A DNA stretch of 64,000 nt from positions 9,456 through 73,455 of the forward strand of contig QZLH01000436.1 of assembly GCA_003833135.1 (NCBI GenBank), in the 5' to 3' direction. How positions within the stretch are numbered: position 1 is the stretch's first letter; each line of letters starts with the position of its first letter. Under the pieces are notes generated by a model. That model searched no databases. It worked only from the letters and a program-made list of their open reading frames with translations, and was not told where the DNA came from. Shown here in pieces: positions 25,089 through 36,599 of this stretch. The position numbers were made by a program, and so were the translations under genes. This DNA is from Oehlia diaphana. Taxonomy: Eukaryota; Glomeromycota; Glomeromycetes; Glomerales; Glomeraceae.

Positions 25089-26018
25089 TTCGTCTAGCTT
25101 TCAAGATCTTATTAAAATAAAAAAAATAAAAAATTAAATTTATTTTAGATCAGGTTTAATATAAATAGGAAGATAAAGTTACTTACGCAACACATTTTTC
25201 ACACAAATCGGTAGAGTCGGTAGTAAAACGGACATAAAATTCCTTTTGAAATGTTTCTTCTAATGGTATTTACTTAGTACAACTATAATTTGATAATCCG
25301 TTATATAACGATTACCGAATTTAGTAAGATCCCTGATTATTGATTAGATTTCGGATTCGTTACAATGAAATGCACCGAAATGAATATACACATTAGTCGA
25401 AAGAATAATATCTAAAATCTATAAAAGTTTTTAACACTTGCACTTTTTGATTTTCATTGTAAATATTTCAAATATACTTTCTCTTCTTTTCATTCCTGCA
25501 AAAGGGTTTTAAACATATTTTTATGATGGTTGGAATCATTCATAATGAATGCGATCAAAATTCGAATCAAATGATAACGAATATTTTTGGTTAAATATCT
25601 TAATCTCTCATCCTGCGCACATGACCAAAAATTTTTGTGATATATATATATATATATATATAGGCGCAAAAATTTTGGTCATGTGCAGTTTTTAATGTAA
25701 AAAGGCGAAATGTACAGCAAACCATAAAGCAATACTTTGAATGGCCTAGTTCGAACAATCATTGCTGTGTGTTTACATAAAATTACGTTGATTCTCTTAG
25801 TCCATTATAATGTAAGATTTCAGAAATTTTCAATTTTAAATAATGATTTAGCAAATTAATTTTGGAGTATATATTATATTGGCAATTTTTCCTTGAGATT
25901 GATTATATTCGTCACGACATTCTGTACTGACGATCAAAGAATACTCATTGCGTATTTTTAATTGGACAGATTAAAATTTTTTTTTTTTTTGCACTCATCT
26001 CTTTTTCTGTGTTATAAT
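25089..26018. promoter_or_regulatory. Shared promoter region of OMA1 (-) and uS15m (+)
   Basis: About 930 bp separate the start codons of two divergent mitochondrial genes, so both promoters must lie here. The only strong structure is the long inverted repeat at 25613-25688. No TATA box or operator can be assigned with confidence. Confidence 0.4.
25613..25688. repeat. Long imperfect hairpin with (TA)n loop, MITE-like
   Basis: The left arm (25613-25639, beginning CTGCGCACATGACCAAAAAT) and right arm (25664-25688, ending TTTTGGTCATGTGCAG) are near-perfect reverse complements, with one 2-nt difference near the tip. A TA microsatellite forms the loop. This could be a miniature foldback element or an RNA/DNA hairpin. 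Confidence 0.65.
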
Positions 26019-26914
26019 ATGTTTTCTTATTATAAAAGATATTTATTTCCTTCAAGTAATAAACTCTTTACAACGTTGAAGGGTAAATTAATTTCAAATA
26101 TTATTTCCTTCTGGTTTCAAACTCGTTTTAAAAACTAAAAAAGAAAAAAATTGAATATAGCGCGTTTATTTCACACTACAACTCTCATACAAAAAAGCCA
26201 TCCAAGAGAAATAAAACGTCGAAATATTGCAAAAAAAATATCAAAATTGCAACAAGAAAATTCGAAAAGATCCAATGTTATAACAGGAATACCAACACCA
26301 TTTACAAATTCACTTATACGTCCTTCACAAATTTATGCTTCAGCTAATTCTACATCATCTCTCTCAACTCCTTTATTATCTGAAAATAAACAATATAGGA
26401 ATTTTTTTTTGGATGGAAAAGATGAAGAATTTTTATTTAAAATTGCACCAGATATTATAATAGAAAATTCTACAACAGAACCCGAAAAAGAATTAGGAAG
26501 AGTTCAAATACTTAAAAATTTAACTGGTTTACATAATGCTAGCTCTAAAGGTATTTTATTACATAATATTCAATTAGCTATAAAAGAATTTGCTAGAAAA
26601 GAAGGTGATACTGGTAGTGCTGAAGTTCAAGGTAAGTAAATTAAAATTATTATTTTTTTATCATTAGTATTTCCAAATTAACGTATTAATTTTTAACAAT
26701 AGCTGCTGTTTGGACTGCTAAAATTTTAAATCTTCATGAGCATATTAAAAATAATCATAAAGATAAGCATAATTATAGAGCTTTAAGATATATGGTGCAT
26801 AAAAGGCAGAGTATTTTAAAATATTTAAAAACGCAAAGTTTAGAAAGATATTTTACCTGTTTAAAGAAATTAGGCTTAGATCAAAAATCTATTGAAGGTG
26901 AAATTGTTATCTAA
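26019..26914 (+). CDS. MRPS28: Mitochondrial ribosomal protein uS15m
   Basis: Three exons (26019-26082, 26161-26631, 26703-26914) encode 248 residues. The C-terminal part (about 160-235) is the S15 domain of the small subunit: HNIQLAIKEFARKEGDTGSA, then VQAAVWTAKI, and NYRALRYMVHKRQSILKYL, which bind 16S-type rRNA in bacterial S15. The N-terminus MFSYYKRYLFPSSNKLFTTL lacks acids and looks like a mitochondrial targeting sequence. It is carried on its own short exon joined at AAGG|GTAAAT. The extension between presequence and S15 domain is typical of fungal mitochondrial forms. The open frame that starts at 26151 with TTG lies mostly in exon 2 and is not the true start. Confidence 0.9.
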
Positions 26915-27189
26915 TACTTACTTTATATATTTCTATTAAAAAAAAAATTATTTCTTTTATTGAATATATCTTGTTATTTAAGAAACATTATTAAATTATA
27001 CCAATTTTTTTTTTTGGTATTTGTAACTAATACAGTATATATAAAAAATAATGGATATAGTTGTATATATATTATTGAATTAACACAAATCTTATCTGGA
27101 TAAAAAACTTAGGAATGCGAATTATATGAGGGGAAGGATATTGAATTTTTTAATGGAAGAATTGATAATAAAAATAACAATATGAAAAA

Positions 27190-29065
27190 TTACACGGATG
27201 ATGCTGCTGCTTGTGTTTGTGTTGATTGTTCCTTTTTACGAATTTCCTCGAAATATGGATGTTGAAGTGCATCTTCTGCACTAAGACGCTTTTCTGGTTG
27301 ATATTCTATTAATTGCTGCTAGCAATCAAAAAAAAAATTTTTTTTAAGGATTAACATTGACTTCTCTAATCAAAAATATTTTACCTAAAAAAGATGATTT
27401 AACTCACACTTAATAAATCAATTCCTGATGAATCAAGTTTTGGAAGAAGTGATTCTAGTGGAATTCGATTATAAATAGCAAAATCACTCTACAAAATATT
27501 TTCGAAATATTTTGTATATTAAATACTTAATTAAAGATGCAATGATTTATTTATCCATCACTAGATGAAAACATACTTTGTATTCTGGCAACTGTGATAC
27601 TCTAGGCCACGTTTCCTCTGTCGGGGTTCCTAAAACTGTACTAAAATGGCTAAGGATATAAATATATGATAAAATAGACTTGGAAAATAGGATTGTTTGT
27701 TAAAATAAAGGATATTTAAATATTCGCAGTAACTGATCTTTAATTGAACTTCCTGGAAACAGGGGCCTACCAGAAGCCATTTCTAAAAAAAAAAAAATTA
27801 TCAATATTAATAAACATAAATAAAATCTATTATAACTGATTGTTCTAACCTGCAAATATACACCCAGCAGACCAAACATCAATAGATGTTGAATATTGTC
27901 TTGATCCCATTAATACATCAGGTGCACGATACCATAACGTTACAACCTAAGTAAAAATTCATTAATTATAATATTCTTTTTAAATTTTTTTTTTTTTTAA
28001 TATCAAATATAATTTAAATAACCTCATGTGAATAACTTCTAACAGGGATTCCAAATGCACGCGCAAGACCAAAATCCGCCAATTTCAATTCTCCTCTCTT
28101 AATTAAATAAATTTATGTTAAAATGTGATTTAATTAAAATAATTAAAAATTATGTGAATGTTTCACCTTATTAATAAGTAAATTCTGTGGTTTCAGGTCC
28201 TGTAAATTTACTTTAATTAGTATAAAATATATAGATATAGATAAATAATTTTCAACTTATGAATTTCAAAATAAATTAATAATCCTACCCTATGTAAAAC
28301 TCTATGTTCATGACAAAATGCAATCCCTTTCAGAAGTTGATACATTAATTGCTAAAATAAATAATAATAAAATAAATAAAAAAAAATGTTTTTTATTATA
28401 ATAACATTAAAAAATGAAAAAAAACAATACCTTAATTGTGTCTTTATCCAGGTCGCCTCCATATGTATCTAAGAATTTCTTTAAATCCGAATCCAAATAT
28501 TCAAAAACTAATGTCAGTTTCTTTTCCGTATGTAAGACATCATAAAGTCTTTTAAAAGAAATTAAATAAATTAATTTTAATCAATCCAAATCGGTAAAAT
28601 ATAAAACCGACTAAAATTATTCACCTCACTATATTTGGATGTTTTAATTCTTTCAACAATGATATCTCACGAATTGCAGTACAGGGTACCTAATAATATA
28701 ATTAATTAATTAAGATTAAACTAATTGAATCAATTAAAGTATAAATAGAGTTGAAACAAATACGATACCCCTTCCTCTTCGTTATCTAACCTTATCCGTT
28801 TCAACGCAACTACTTCGTTTGAATCTCGATTCTGTGCTTTATAAACGATACCATACGTTCCTTCATTCGAAAGATCCGACCAAGATCCAACCAAAGGTTA
28901 GTATATTCTTGATACAACTAAAAGAAAGATATGAAATTTAACCAACCTTCTCCCAATTTTTCAATTTTCTATTATTAAAATAATTATTGTTAATAAATAA
29001 TTTTATTGGTACAAATAACAACCTAAAAAGTTATAAAATAAAAATATTACTTGATATTTGTCCAT
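27190..29065 (-). CDS. PHO85: CDK5/Pho85-type cyclin-dependent kinase
   Basis: Thirteen exons (29051-29065, 28947-28968, 28769-28860, 28625-28689, 28431-28548, 28289-28351, 28167-28199, 28023-28097, 27850-27946, 27716-27782, 27577-27637, 27408-27488, 27190-27315) give 304 residues. Visible motifs are [24 protein letters not shown], the cyclin-binding helix [31 protein letters not shown], a T-loop S in the CDK5 position, [24 protein letters not shown] (in parts) and [10 protein letters not shown]. The FGIPVR and [11 protein letters not shown] blocks favour the CDK5/Pho85 group, which in yeast controls phosphate, glycogen and cell polarity with several cyclins. Twelve introns are considered: eleven are GT-AG, while the one between exons 10 and 11 is AT-AC (separate entry). 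The last exon has alternative in-frame acceptors 3 nt apart (27315 or 27318). Confidence 0.92.
27638..27715 (-). other. Probable U12-type AT-AC intron in the CDK gene
   Basis: Between coding ATATTTAA and AGTTTTAGGAACC the minus strand holds a 78-nt intron that begins ATATCCTTT, the exact U12-type 5' splice consensus, and ends TTTTAGTAC. A CCTTAG stretch resembling the U12 branch site (TTCCTTRAY) puts a candidate branch A at 27651, 13 nt from the end. Removing it restores the kinase sequence [12 protein letters not shown] exactly. No GT dinucleotide exists at the required place, and reading through gives a stop within a few codons. Confidence 0.8.
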
Positions 29066-30182
29066 TTCAAATTATTATGAATAAATTTCTATAAAATAAA
29101 AATAGTAACGAATTAAATGAAAATAATGAATTTGAATAAAATAATTGTTTATTTCGTCATACTAGAAAATCTATTCTAGTTCTAGTAAATTCACACTATA
29201 CTATACATCGTAATTTTCATTTATTCATAAACACGGCTAATGCTAAATAGCAGCCGTAAAATTCCAGCCAAAATTCCAGCCTAATATTAGTGTTACAATA
29301 CAAGCCTCTCCAATAGATCATGAGAACAAAGCTGTGTGAACCAGAAATTACATTTACACTTAGTTTCACGAGAAAAACTTAATGCAAAGAATTCATATGA
29401 ATCCGATAAAAAAATCGAATCACATTGGTTTCAACGAATCAGATCGATCCTATAACTAGTATCTTAATAGCAGGGAAAGTAACACATGCGTGTCAAATTA
29501 AAACAATACAACAATGTAAAAAAAAAAAAAAAATAATAATAATAATAACACAATCGTAGCATTTTCATCATTCTTTAAAAAATTTTTTTTTCTTTCTGAA
29601 TAAATGAAAACAATGGGTATTTTAAGAACTTGCAAATTTTAATGGACTTTAGACTTGCAAGTGAGCCATCGCGCTGCTATAACAAAATTCTTTATAATGC
29701 ACCCATTGTTGAAAAAAAAAGTTTATATTCATGCACAATTTCGTACATTGCCGATTTTTTTTTCACCTGTTAATTATTCGTCGTGTAAAACTCGGGTAAC
29801 GCATTCACAAGTTAATAGAAAATCCAATTGTTTCTTTTGCATAACATTGCATCACTGTTTTATGTTTTTCACTTGCCTATTACCATAAAGGAAATTGAAC
29901 CCCCATCAGCTGATCACGTTCCCCATTTTTTTTTTCAGATAAATGATATTATGTAAGATGTTTCTCTGTGCTTCTTTGAGAATTTTTTCCTCTTTCGACA
30001 GATGTTACGCCACTCGTATCCATTATCTTTAACATTTGCTCTTAATCTACATCTTGCATCGTTAATTAATTAAATATTATAAATACAACCCCACTTTTTT
30101 AATTTTTTCCACAATTCAAAAAAAAAAATTCCCTTACTTTTCAAACATATTCCATTTTTTTTTGCCCTTTACATATAAAATT
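29066..30182. other. Divergent promoter region, CDK (-) and SET gene (+)
   Basis: About 1.1 kb. It has a directly repeated AAATTCCAGCC near 29256-29281, a poly-A and AAT microsatellite at 29518-29548, and pyrimidine-rich sequence before the SET ATG. The open frame at 29655-29888 shows no recognisable protein features and I leave it out. Confidence 0.35.
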
Positions 30183-31550
30183 ATGGACGGTATTGACGGT
30201 ATTGAAGTTAAATATAATGAAAAATATGGTCATGGTTTATACGCTACACGCGATTTTGAAAAAGGCGAAATTGTATTATCTGAAAAACCTTTTATAGTTG
30301 TACACCCATTATCTTCGAAACGTGATCGTGCATTCTCATGTACATTTGAGATAGACTCTAGTGTATTCTCAACATTCAAAACATTTTTTGATGCTTCTCC
30401 AGAGATTCAAAATGCCATATTAAATAATTTTTATCTTCCTCCTCAAGATCAACTTGAGTCAGCATGGTCTATTATTGGTTCAACATATGTTGACAAGATT
30501 ATCAAAACTTGTATAAACCGAGTTGAAGCTTGGGCAGACATACCTGAAGAAACTTTTCGTAAGGTCTTCATGATATTCGCTTTGAATTCTCATTCTTTCG
30601 ATTTTGATGGTTCAGCCATTTTCGTATTTGGCAGTAAAATGAATCACTCTTGTGAAGCAAATACTTTTTATCAGTCTATTGATGGACTTGGTGTTCATAC
30701 AGCTGTCAAAAGAATATCGAAGGGTGAACAGATTACTACAGATTATCTTGGTAAAGATAGTATCCTCTCAAGAGGAGCGAGACACAGGATTCTTCAACGC
30801 TCTAAGTTGTTTACATGTGAATGTTCAAGATGTACCGAAAGGATGGATGTATCACGTGGTTTACCTTGTCCAAATTGTAATACTTGTAAAAATCATAGAA
30901 GAATGAATGGTGGATATATATATCGGTATCCAATTTTATCTACAAATGAAAACAAAGCATCAACGGCACAGAATTATTGGCTTTGCGATATGTGTAATTC
31001 ACGTTTTGAAGATAACAGCCCAAGACTTCATGGATTGTTTGTAAGAGAAACAGAATTAGAAAATCAAATTATTGCTCTAGAAGAAAAATTAAACATTCTC
31101 CCATTTATAGATCATTCTCAATTAATTGAACTCTACAATGCTTGCATATCTCACATTGGTACTCGTCATTGGACTTATATCATTATTCTAAAGATCCTTA
31201 TCCTTTTCGATGCATCTAATGGTATATTCCAGTCCAAGAATGCTATAATTCAAAATCTCGATCAAGTTTTGAACTGGTATGAAAAATACGGGTTTGACAC
31301 TCAAAGATATTTGAGCGTTTTTGTGTTGAGAGTAGCTAATGTATTGATTCATGCTGGCGAATATGCTAACGGGCTGTATTTCCTTGAACGGGTCTTTGAG
31401 GATTTTGAATATGAAAGCACATTCGTTCAAGATTATAAGGATGCTTTAGATCTTATGGCTAAATGTCGTTCTGTTTTAGAACAGACATCATCATTACAGG
31501 ATAATGTAGTTTCAAATCAAATACACATGGATCCACTCAAAATCGTATAG
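30183..31550 (+). CDS. SET-domain protein, SMYD-like without MYND finger
   Basis: Single-exon, 455-residue protein with a SET methyltransferase fold. The opening IEVKYNEKYGHGLYATRDFEKGEIV (in parts, residues 3-30) is the SET-N start. NHSCEAN (154-160) is the cofactor/pseudoknot motif and TTDYL (Y188) supplies the catalytic tyrosine. Cysteines C212, C214, C217 and those in CPNCNTC at about 229-235 form a post-SET-like zinc site, followed by a further CDMCNSRF. The C-terminal half is helical and resembles the TPR-like domain of SMYD proteins. There is no MYND finger in the insert. Such proteins methylate lysines on histone or non-histone targets; the target here is unknown. The frame extends upstream to a TTG at 30162, but the ATG at 30183 is the first real start. 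Confidence 0.88.
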   Translation: MDGIDGIEVKYNEKYGHGLYATRDFEKGEIVLSEKPFIVVHPLSSKRDRAFSCTFEIDSSVFSTFKTFFDASPEIQNAILNNFYLPPQDQLESAWSIIGSTYVDKIIKTCINRVEAWADIPEETFRKVFMIFALNSHSFDFDGSAIFVFGSKMNHSCEANTFYQSIDGLGVHTAVKRISKGEQITTDYLGKDSILSRGARHRILQRSKLFTCECSRCTERMDVSRGLPCPNCNTCKNHRRMNGGYIYRYPILSTNENKASTAQNYWLCDMCNSRFEDNSPRLHGLFVRETELENQIIALEEKLNILPFIDHSQLIELYNACISHIGTRHWTYIIILKILILFDASNGIFQSKNAIIQNLDQVLNWYEKYGFDTQRYLSVFVLRVANVLIHAGEYANGLYFLERVFEDFEYESTFVQDYKDALDLMAKCRSVLEQTSSLQDNVVSNQIHMDPLKIV

Positions 31551-32478
31551 TTTTAAATGAGTGGGTAACAAAGGACTTTTAGATTTTAAATTTTAGATTT
31601 TCCATAAATTCTTCATTATTATTGGTGAATGCTGGTTAATTTCACGCTTTTTTCCACTTTGTAATATATTTTGTTTATAGTTGTGTACTTTTTAAATAAA
31701 TAAATAAAAGATTAATTAACCTTTTTTGTAATTTGTTATTGAGGCAATATTTTTCACATATCTCGGTTTCGCAAAAGTTATATTGACCTGTATCACTTTA
31801 CTTTCTTAGCTCGTAAATCGTAACACATAGAACAAGGGGTAATTGTTTCATGTTTGTCATCTTACAAAACTTGTCATTCTTGTGTTGTAACTTTGTAACA
31901 CTTGTAACTAGTTACTTTGGCTTGATGACGTGAAAGTTATCAAGAAAGGAAGCAAAGCTTCGATAATTTTGCTCTTAACGAATTCAGGTAAAAGTCGAGA
32001 ACAAGCATTAGTTACTGAATTAACGTACACAAAAAAAAAAAAAAAATTATGTGCATTCATAAAAAAAAATTTACAAATTTATCAAATTGCCAAATTTCTT
32101 TTCCATATTAATTATATTATTTTATTTTACAGACAGTCAATGACTGTCGCGATTTTTTAGAACTAAAATGCCTCCTCTTGCGCGTCAGAAATGTGTACAA
32201 CGAATAATCGGGAATATCAAACGTTACACAACGGCGTGAAAACGTAGCAGTATGATTATTAAAGGATAGGGCATGCACGGAAGACGATTCCTCCTCAATG
32301 AAAAAAGCTAGAATAGAGGAATATCGTTCGAAAAAATAAGCATGTATAATAGAAACTTTATGTATCCTGGGCAAAGTCCCACATTTGTATTTATTTTTTT
32401 CTCTGTATTAATAAAGCGTCTTTACATTTTCCACATAACATTGAATAATTCCCATCGTGTATAAAAATACTATCAATA
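31551..32478. other. Intergenic region with weak coding traces
   Basis: After the SET gene 3' flank, a plus-strand trace at about 31928-32020 (VKVIKKGSKASIILLLTNSG) is cut by a poly-A run at 32030-32046. Short open pieces on both strands follow at 32117-32374. None has a complete frame or a recognised family, so I do not call a gene. Confidence 0.35.
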
Positions 32479-32808
32479 ATGTCATACAAATTTGATGAAC
32501 TCAGGCAAGAAAATGTCAGGTTCAAGGCTGAGAATATGGAGTTAAGACAGAAGCTTAATGCCAGAAATAACTATAAGTGAAAGCTATAGCAGATTCTTCA
32601 GCCAAGATTGGTAAACTTAACGCCAAAATAGTGGAGCTAGAGAAATATAAGTCAGCTATCACTAAACTTGAGTCTGAGAATGCTGAGTTTAGAGTTAGAT
32701 TTACGTTATTGGAATAGGATCATGGGCAGACACAGCTCTTGAGGAAGCGATACAGTTGTGCATCATGTGCATCAGATCTAGAGAATGTGTCGAATAATCA
32801 TTTTTTTC
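32479..32808 (+). pseudogene. Relic of a coiled-coil protein gene
   Basis: From ATG 32479 the plus strand reads as a highly charged heptad-like coiled coil (DELRQENVRFKAENMELRQK, and later KLNAKIVELEKYKSAITKLE) with Leu/Ile spacing typical of coiled coils. It is interrupted by TGA and TAG near 32578-32590 and TAG near 32715, after which the same kind of sequence resumes. Similar N-terminal coiled coils occur in multicopy genes of arbuscular mycorrhizal fungi as I recall, but the family is unnamed. The stops make it non-functional as it stands. Confidence 0.6.
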
Positions 32809-32879
32809 TTGCTCAGATATATTTGGAAGATGTTTGGTGAATTCCCTAAGTACAATATTTCGATGGCGAGCCAAGTTTA

Positions 32880-33560
32880 TTCCAAGCATCTTCCCCAAAA
32901 TGAGCTAAATAATCCCATCCGGTATACATTTTGCTAGGGTCCCAATAATTGTCCCGATTATCATTGTCATCTTCATCATCGGTCTCGAATTCATTCCAAT
33001 CATCATCATCGTCATCTTCGTCATCTTCATCTGCCTCGGTTTTGTCATACCCATCAATTTATCTCCGTTTCTTCATCGTCTATTAATCCTAGAGCCTTCA
33101 AAAGTTCGTAATCTCCGTCCACAGAACTAAGACCAGATTCGATTAGTAAGTTTTGTTCCATAGCTAATGGAAGACATAAAAATTACTTACCTTTAATTTA
33201 GCTTCTATGAGTTTACTGTGAAGTTGCTCAGCATCTTCTGAAGCAAATTTGCATAGGGAACAAGAAACATGTATAAACATGATAACTATTACCATAATCT
33301 ATACCGACACAGACAAATATATTCGTTATATAGCAATTTCTCAAAAAGTTCGTATCATGGTCCCATCGCTGTTGATGTTTATGAATAAATTCAATTAAAA
33401 AGTATTCAATCGGCTCACAATGGCTCACAATGCTCAAATGCTCATTTTAATGCTAACTAGAAGAGAATTTCTCAAAAAATTCGTCATCATGGTCGAAATC
33501 CAAGTCCCACCGTCACGAATGGTTGGGATCATGGTCGTAACTATCATATGTTCTGAGTAT
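32880..33560 (-). pseudogene. Fragments of an acidic, low-complexity protein
   Basis: The minus strand of 32900-33060 reads as a strongly acidic run (DEDDEDDDDDDWNEFETDDE) ending in YWDPSKMYTGWDYLAHFGED. Further minus-strand pieces at 33330-33560 repeat an HDDEFFEKF-type motif about 150 bp apart. Frames are broken between the pieces. It lies tail-to-tail with the coiled-coil relic, and both may be parts of one decayed duplication. No family is recognised. Confidence 0.4.
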
Positions 33561-34565
33561 AATAAATTTTTTATATATTATTGATGATTGATTAAATCAT
33601 TATAAATTAGATAGCTAAAGAAAATTTTCTTAAAATTTCTTTCGAATATTTTCTCTTACTCATTACTTCAAACGTAAATATGTCATTTTTTCAAAAGTTG
33701 CAAAAGGTATTTCTTTCTAATAGTAAATTTTTTCCTTGTTACGTTACCAAGGTACTTGAGTGTTAACTTTTTCATGTTTATTTTACTGCGCCTGCTGTCA
33801 TATTTGCAGTCTTCAAGAGAAAAGAAAGTTTCTTTCGTTGACAAGCTTACTGAATTATGTTGCGATGAGAGTAGAGGTAATGAAACACAGTTGATTATTT
33901 ATTTATATAAATATCTCACCATTTTCGGTAACGAAAAGACGTGTGAACTTGCCAAATGGATGACGATCCGCTATTGATTATATCACCTCATTTAATCAAC
34001 CTAATTAGCTAATATTTTAGGGGATGGTTATAAAAGAAATATTTTATATATATAAAAATTGGAAATAAAAAATACGTATTTTAAGAAAAATTCTTATATA
34101 AAATATATTAATAATTAAAATTGACTATATATCATATATTTTAGATATAAATTTTAAACTGTTGCTAATTTGCTTTCCGGCCATATAAAATTACCGAGAT
34201 TTTACTCATATATAAATTTATTAAAATTTTATATAAAAATTTTTAATTTAAGCATTTATAAACTAAAATACATTAATTAAAAATCTATAATCTTATTATA
34301 TCATATTATAGTTTATGTAATTTTACAAACTCTTGATAATTACTACTGAAGTCAAAAATAATTGAGATTGGAATGAATCAAAGATAAAATTAAATGATTA
34401 AAATAAGATTAAATAAAGCCAAAAATAAAAATATATTAAGGTTAGGATAAACTAAAACCAAAAATAAAAATAAATGAAAAGATAAATAAATAACTAAAAT
34501 TAAAACAAATCAAAACAAATATAAAGTAAAAATGAAATTATAAAGTCAAAATATAAAGAAAATGA

Positions 34566-34650
34566 AAATTTTCAACTAAAAGAAAAAAAAATAAAAAAAA
34601 ATCCAAAAGAAATCCATGAAATGATTTGAAAAAAAATTTAAAAGAAATCT
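34566..34650 (+). repeat. 85-bp repeat, copy 1 of 2
   Basis: This segment recurs at 40575-40659 with a single base difference (CAACTAAAAG here, CAACAAAAAG there). It contains TCCAAAAGAAATCCATGAAA. The second copy ends exactly at the first unknown base of an assembly gap. Confidence 0.8.
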
Positions 34651-36599
34651 AATAAGAAATTTAAAGAGGAAGTTTAAAGAAAAATCTGGCTAAAAATAGA
34701 AAAAATTAAAATAAAAATAGAAAAAAAAAAAATTGGTTAATTATTGTAAAGAAACTGAAATTTTAAAAAACTTTATATCAGAACCTTAATATAGTGAAAT
34801 ATAAGTAAAATTCTTGATATATTAGAATTGAAATTTAAAATAAATTATTATAATAGTTTTATTATATTGAATTTCATTATATACTAAAATACCAAAGTTA
34901 AAAAATTTATAAAAAGAAAATGGATAATTAAAGAATAATAGTAAATAAAAAGAAAATAAATATTATAAAAAAAAACTTACTTTTAAAAGTTTTAAAAAAA
35001 GTATTAAAAAAATATTAAAAATTGTTAAGAATATTAAAAATTATTAAAATATATTAATATTTAAGAATATTAAAGAATATTAAAAAAAGTTATTTTATTT
35101 AATAAGTAAATAAAAAAATTAATAGAAATTATTACTTAGATAATTTTATTTTAAATGCAAATTAATTATATAGTAATACCACTTTTTATAAATGCATATA
35201 CTATATAAATTCTCTTTAAATATACAGTAGACCTGATCATAACTAATAAAAGCTTTAATATTTTACTCTCTATAAATATATATTTTCTTATTAATTTTAT
35301 TATATATAATAAAAAAATATATAAATAGTTGTATTATATCTTTTTAAAGTTATAACTTATTTAAGCTATATTAAATTAAATATATATTAAAAATTTTATA
35401 AATAATTATAAAAAAAATTAACTATATATACTTAAAAATATATACTTAACTAAAAATATTATTAATTTTATAATGATTTTAAAATATAATTAAAATATAT
35501 TTAATATATTAAAATACTTTTATTATACTTTTGTAATTGTACTTGTATCTAATTCTATAAAAATAATTCAAAATAATATCAACATTTTTATAATTATTTG
35601 TTATTATAATATTATTAATTTTAATATTATTTTAATATATTAATTTCAAATATATTTAAAATATTTTAAAAATTTTATAAAATAATCACACAATTATTTA
35701 TTTAGAATAAATTTGTAATTTTTGTAAAATAGTTTTTTTAATTTAAGAAAAATTTCAATAAAAATAAACAATTGGTATAAAAAAAAAAATATTAAAAAAA
35801 TAAACTGTTAAAAGATATATATTGTTTTTTTAATTTTTTAATGAAAATTTAAAATTCATTATTTTAAATTATATTTTATTAAATTTTCATAAATGGATTT
35901 ATAAAAGAAAGGCTTCATTTTTATGAAGTTTTTACAGAAATAATAAATAAAATGTTTTTATAATATAGGGTAATTAAAGAAAAAAAAATTATTGTTATAA
36001 TAATATTTTAATTGAAAGATTGTAATGTATAGTTATTATATAAACCATAATTTCCAATTATTAAGTATATACTAAACCTTTTTAAAAAAAACCCTAAATA
36101 ATATATAGAGATAATATTCAACTAAAAAAAAATTTATTATGAGTTTTAAGTATTTTTTTAGAATTTGCTTTTAAAAAAGAAAATAAATTACTAATTAATA
36201 TTATCTAAAAAAAAGGATTTATATGGATTCTAAGTGTTATTAAAATTTAGAATCTTACCTATCTGAAAATTTTTTGAGATTCTTTTTTAAATAACATATT
36301 AATGCAATAATTGATAAAAATTAAAGTTTTGAATATTGCTTTTTAACTCTAATAATATTTTAAAATGATAATTATTTATTTTTAATAATTTTTTTTTGTT
36401 TTATTAGTAGTCCAATACTTTTCTATTATAGTATTATAGTATTTAAATATATTTTCTTTTTTAATTATATATATAATTATAAGTAAAATCAGGAAGTTTT
36501 ATAAATTATCCATACAATATATATTAATATTTGCTTATAATAATGTTTTTACATACCCTTCATTTTACAATTAATTAAAACCTTTTTATATTATTTTAC

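Noticed and set aside
26151..26639. Separate open frame starting with TTG
   Set aside because: It is exon 2 of uS15m read beyond its splice sites.
27638..27726. GC-AG or GT-AG alternatives for the AT-AC intron
   Set aside because: The GC in CTGCGAATA and the GT in CAGTTACTG would delete conserved kinase residues, and neither joins in frame to the LGTPTEE exon as cleanly as AT-AC.
30162..30182. TTG start for the SET protein
   Set aside because: The first ATG is at 30183, directly before the conserved start of the domain.
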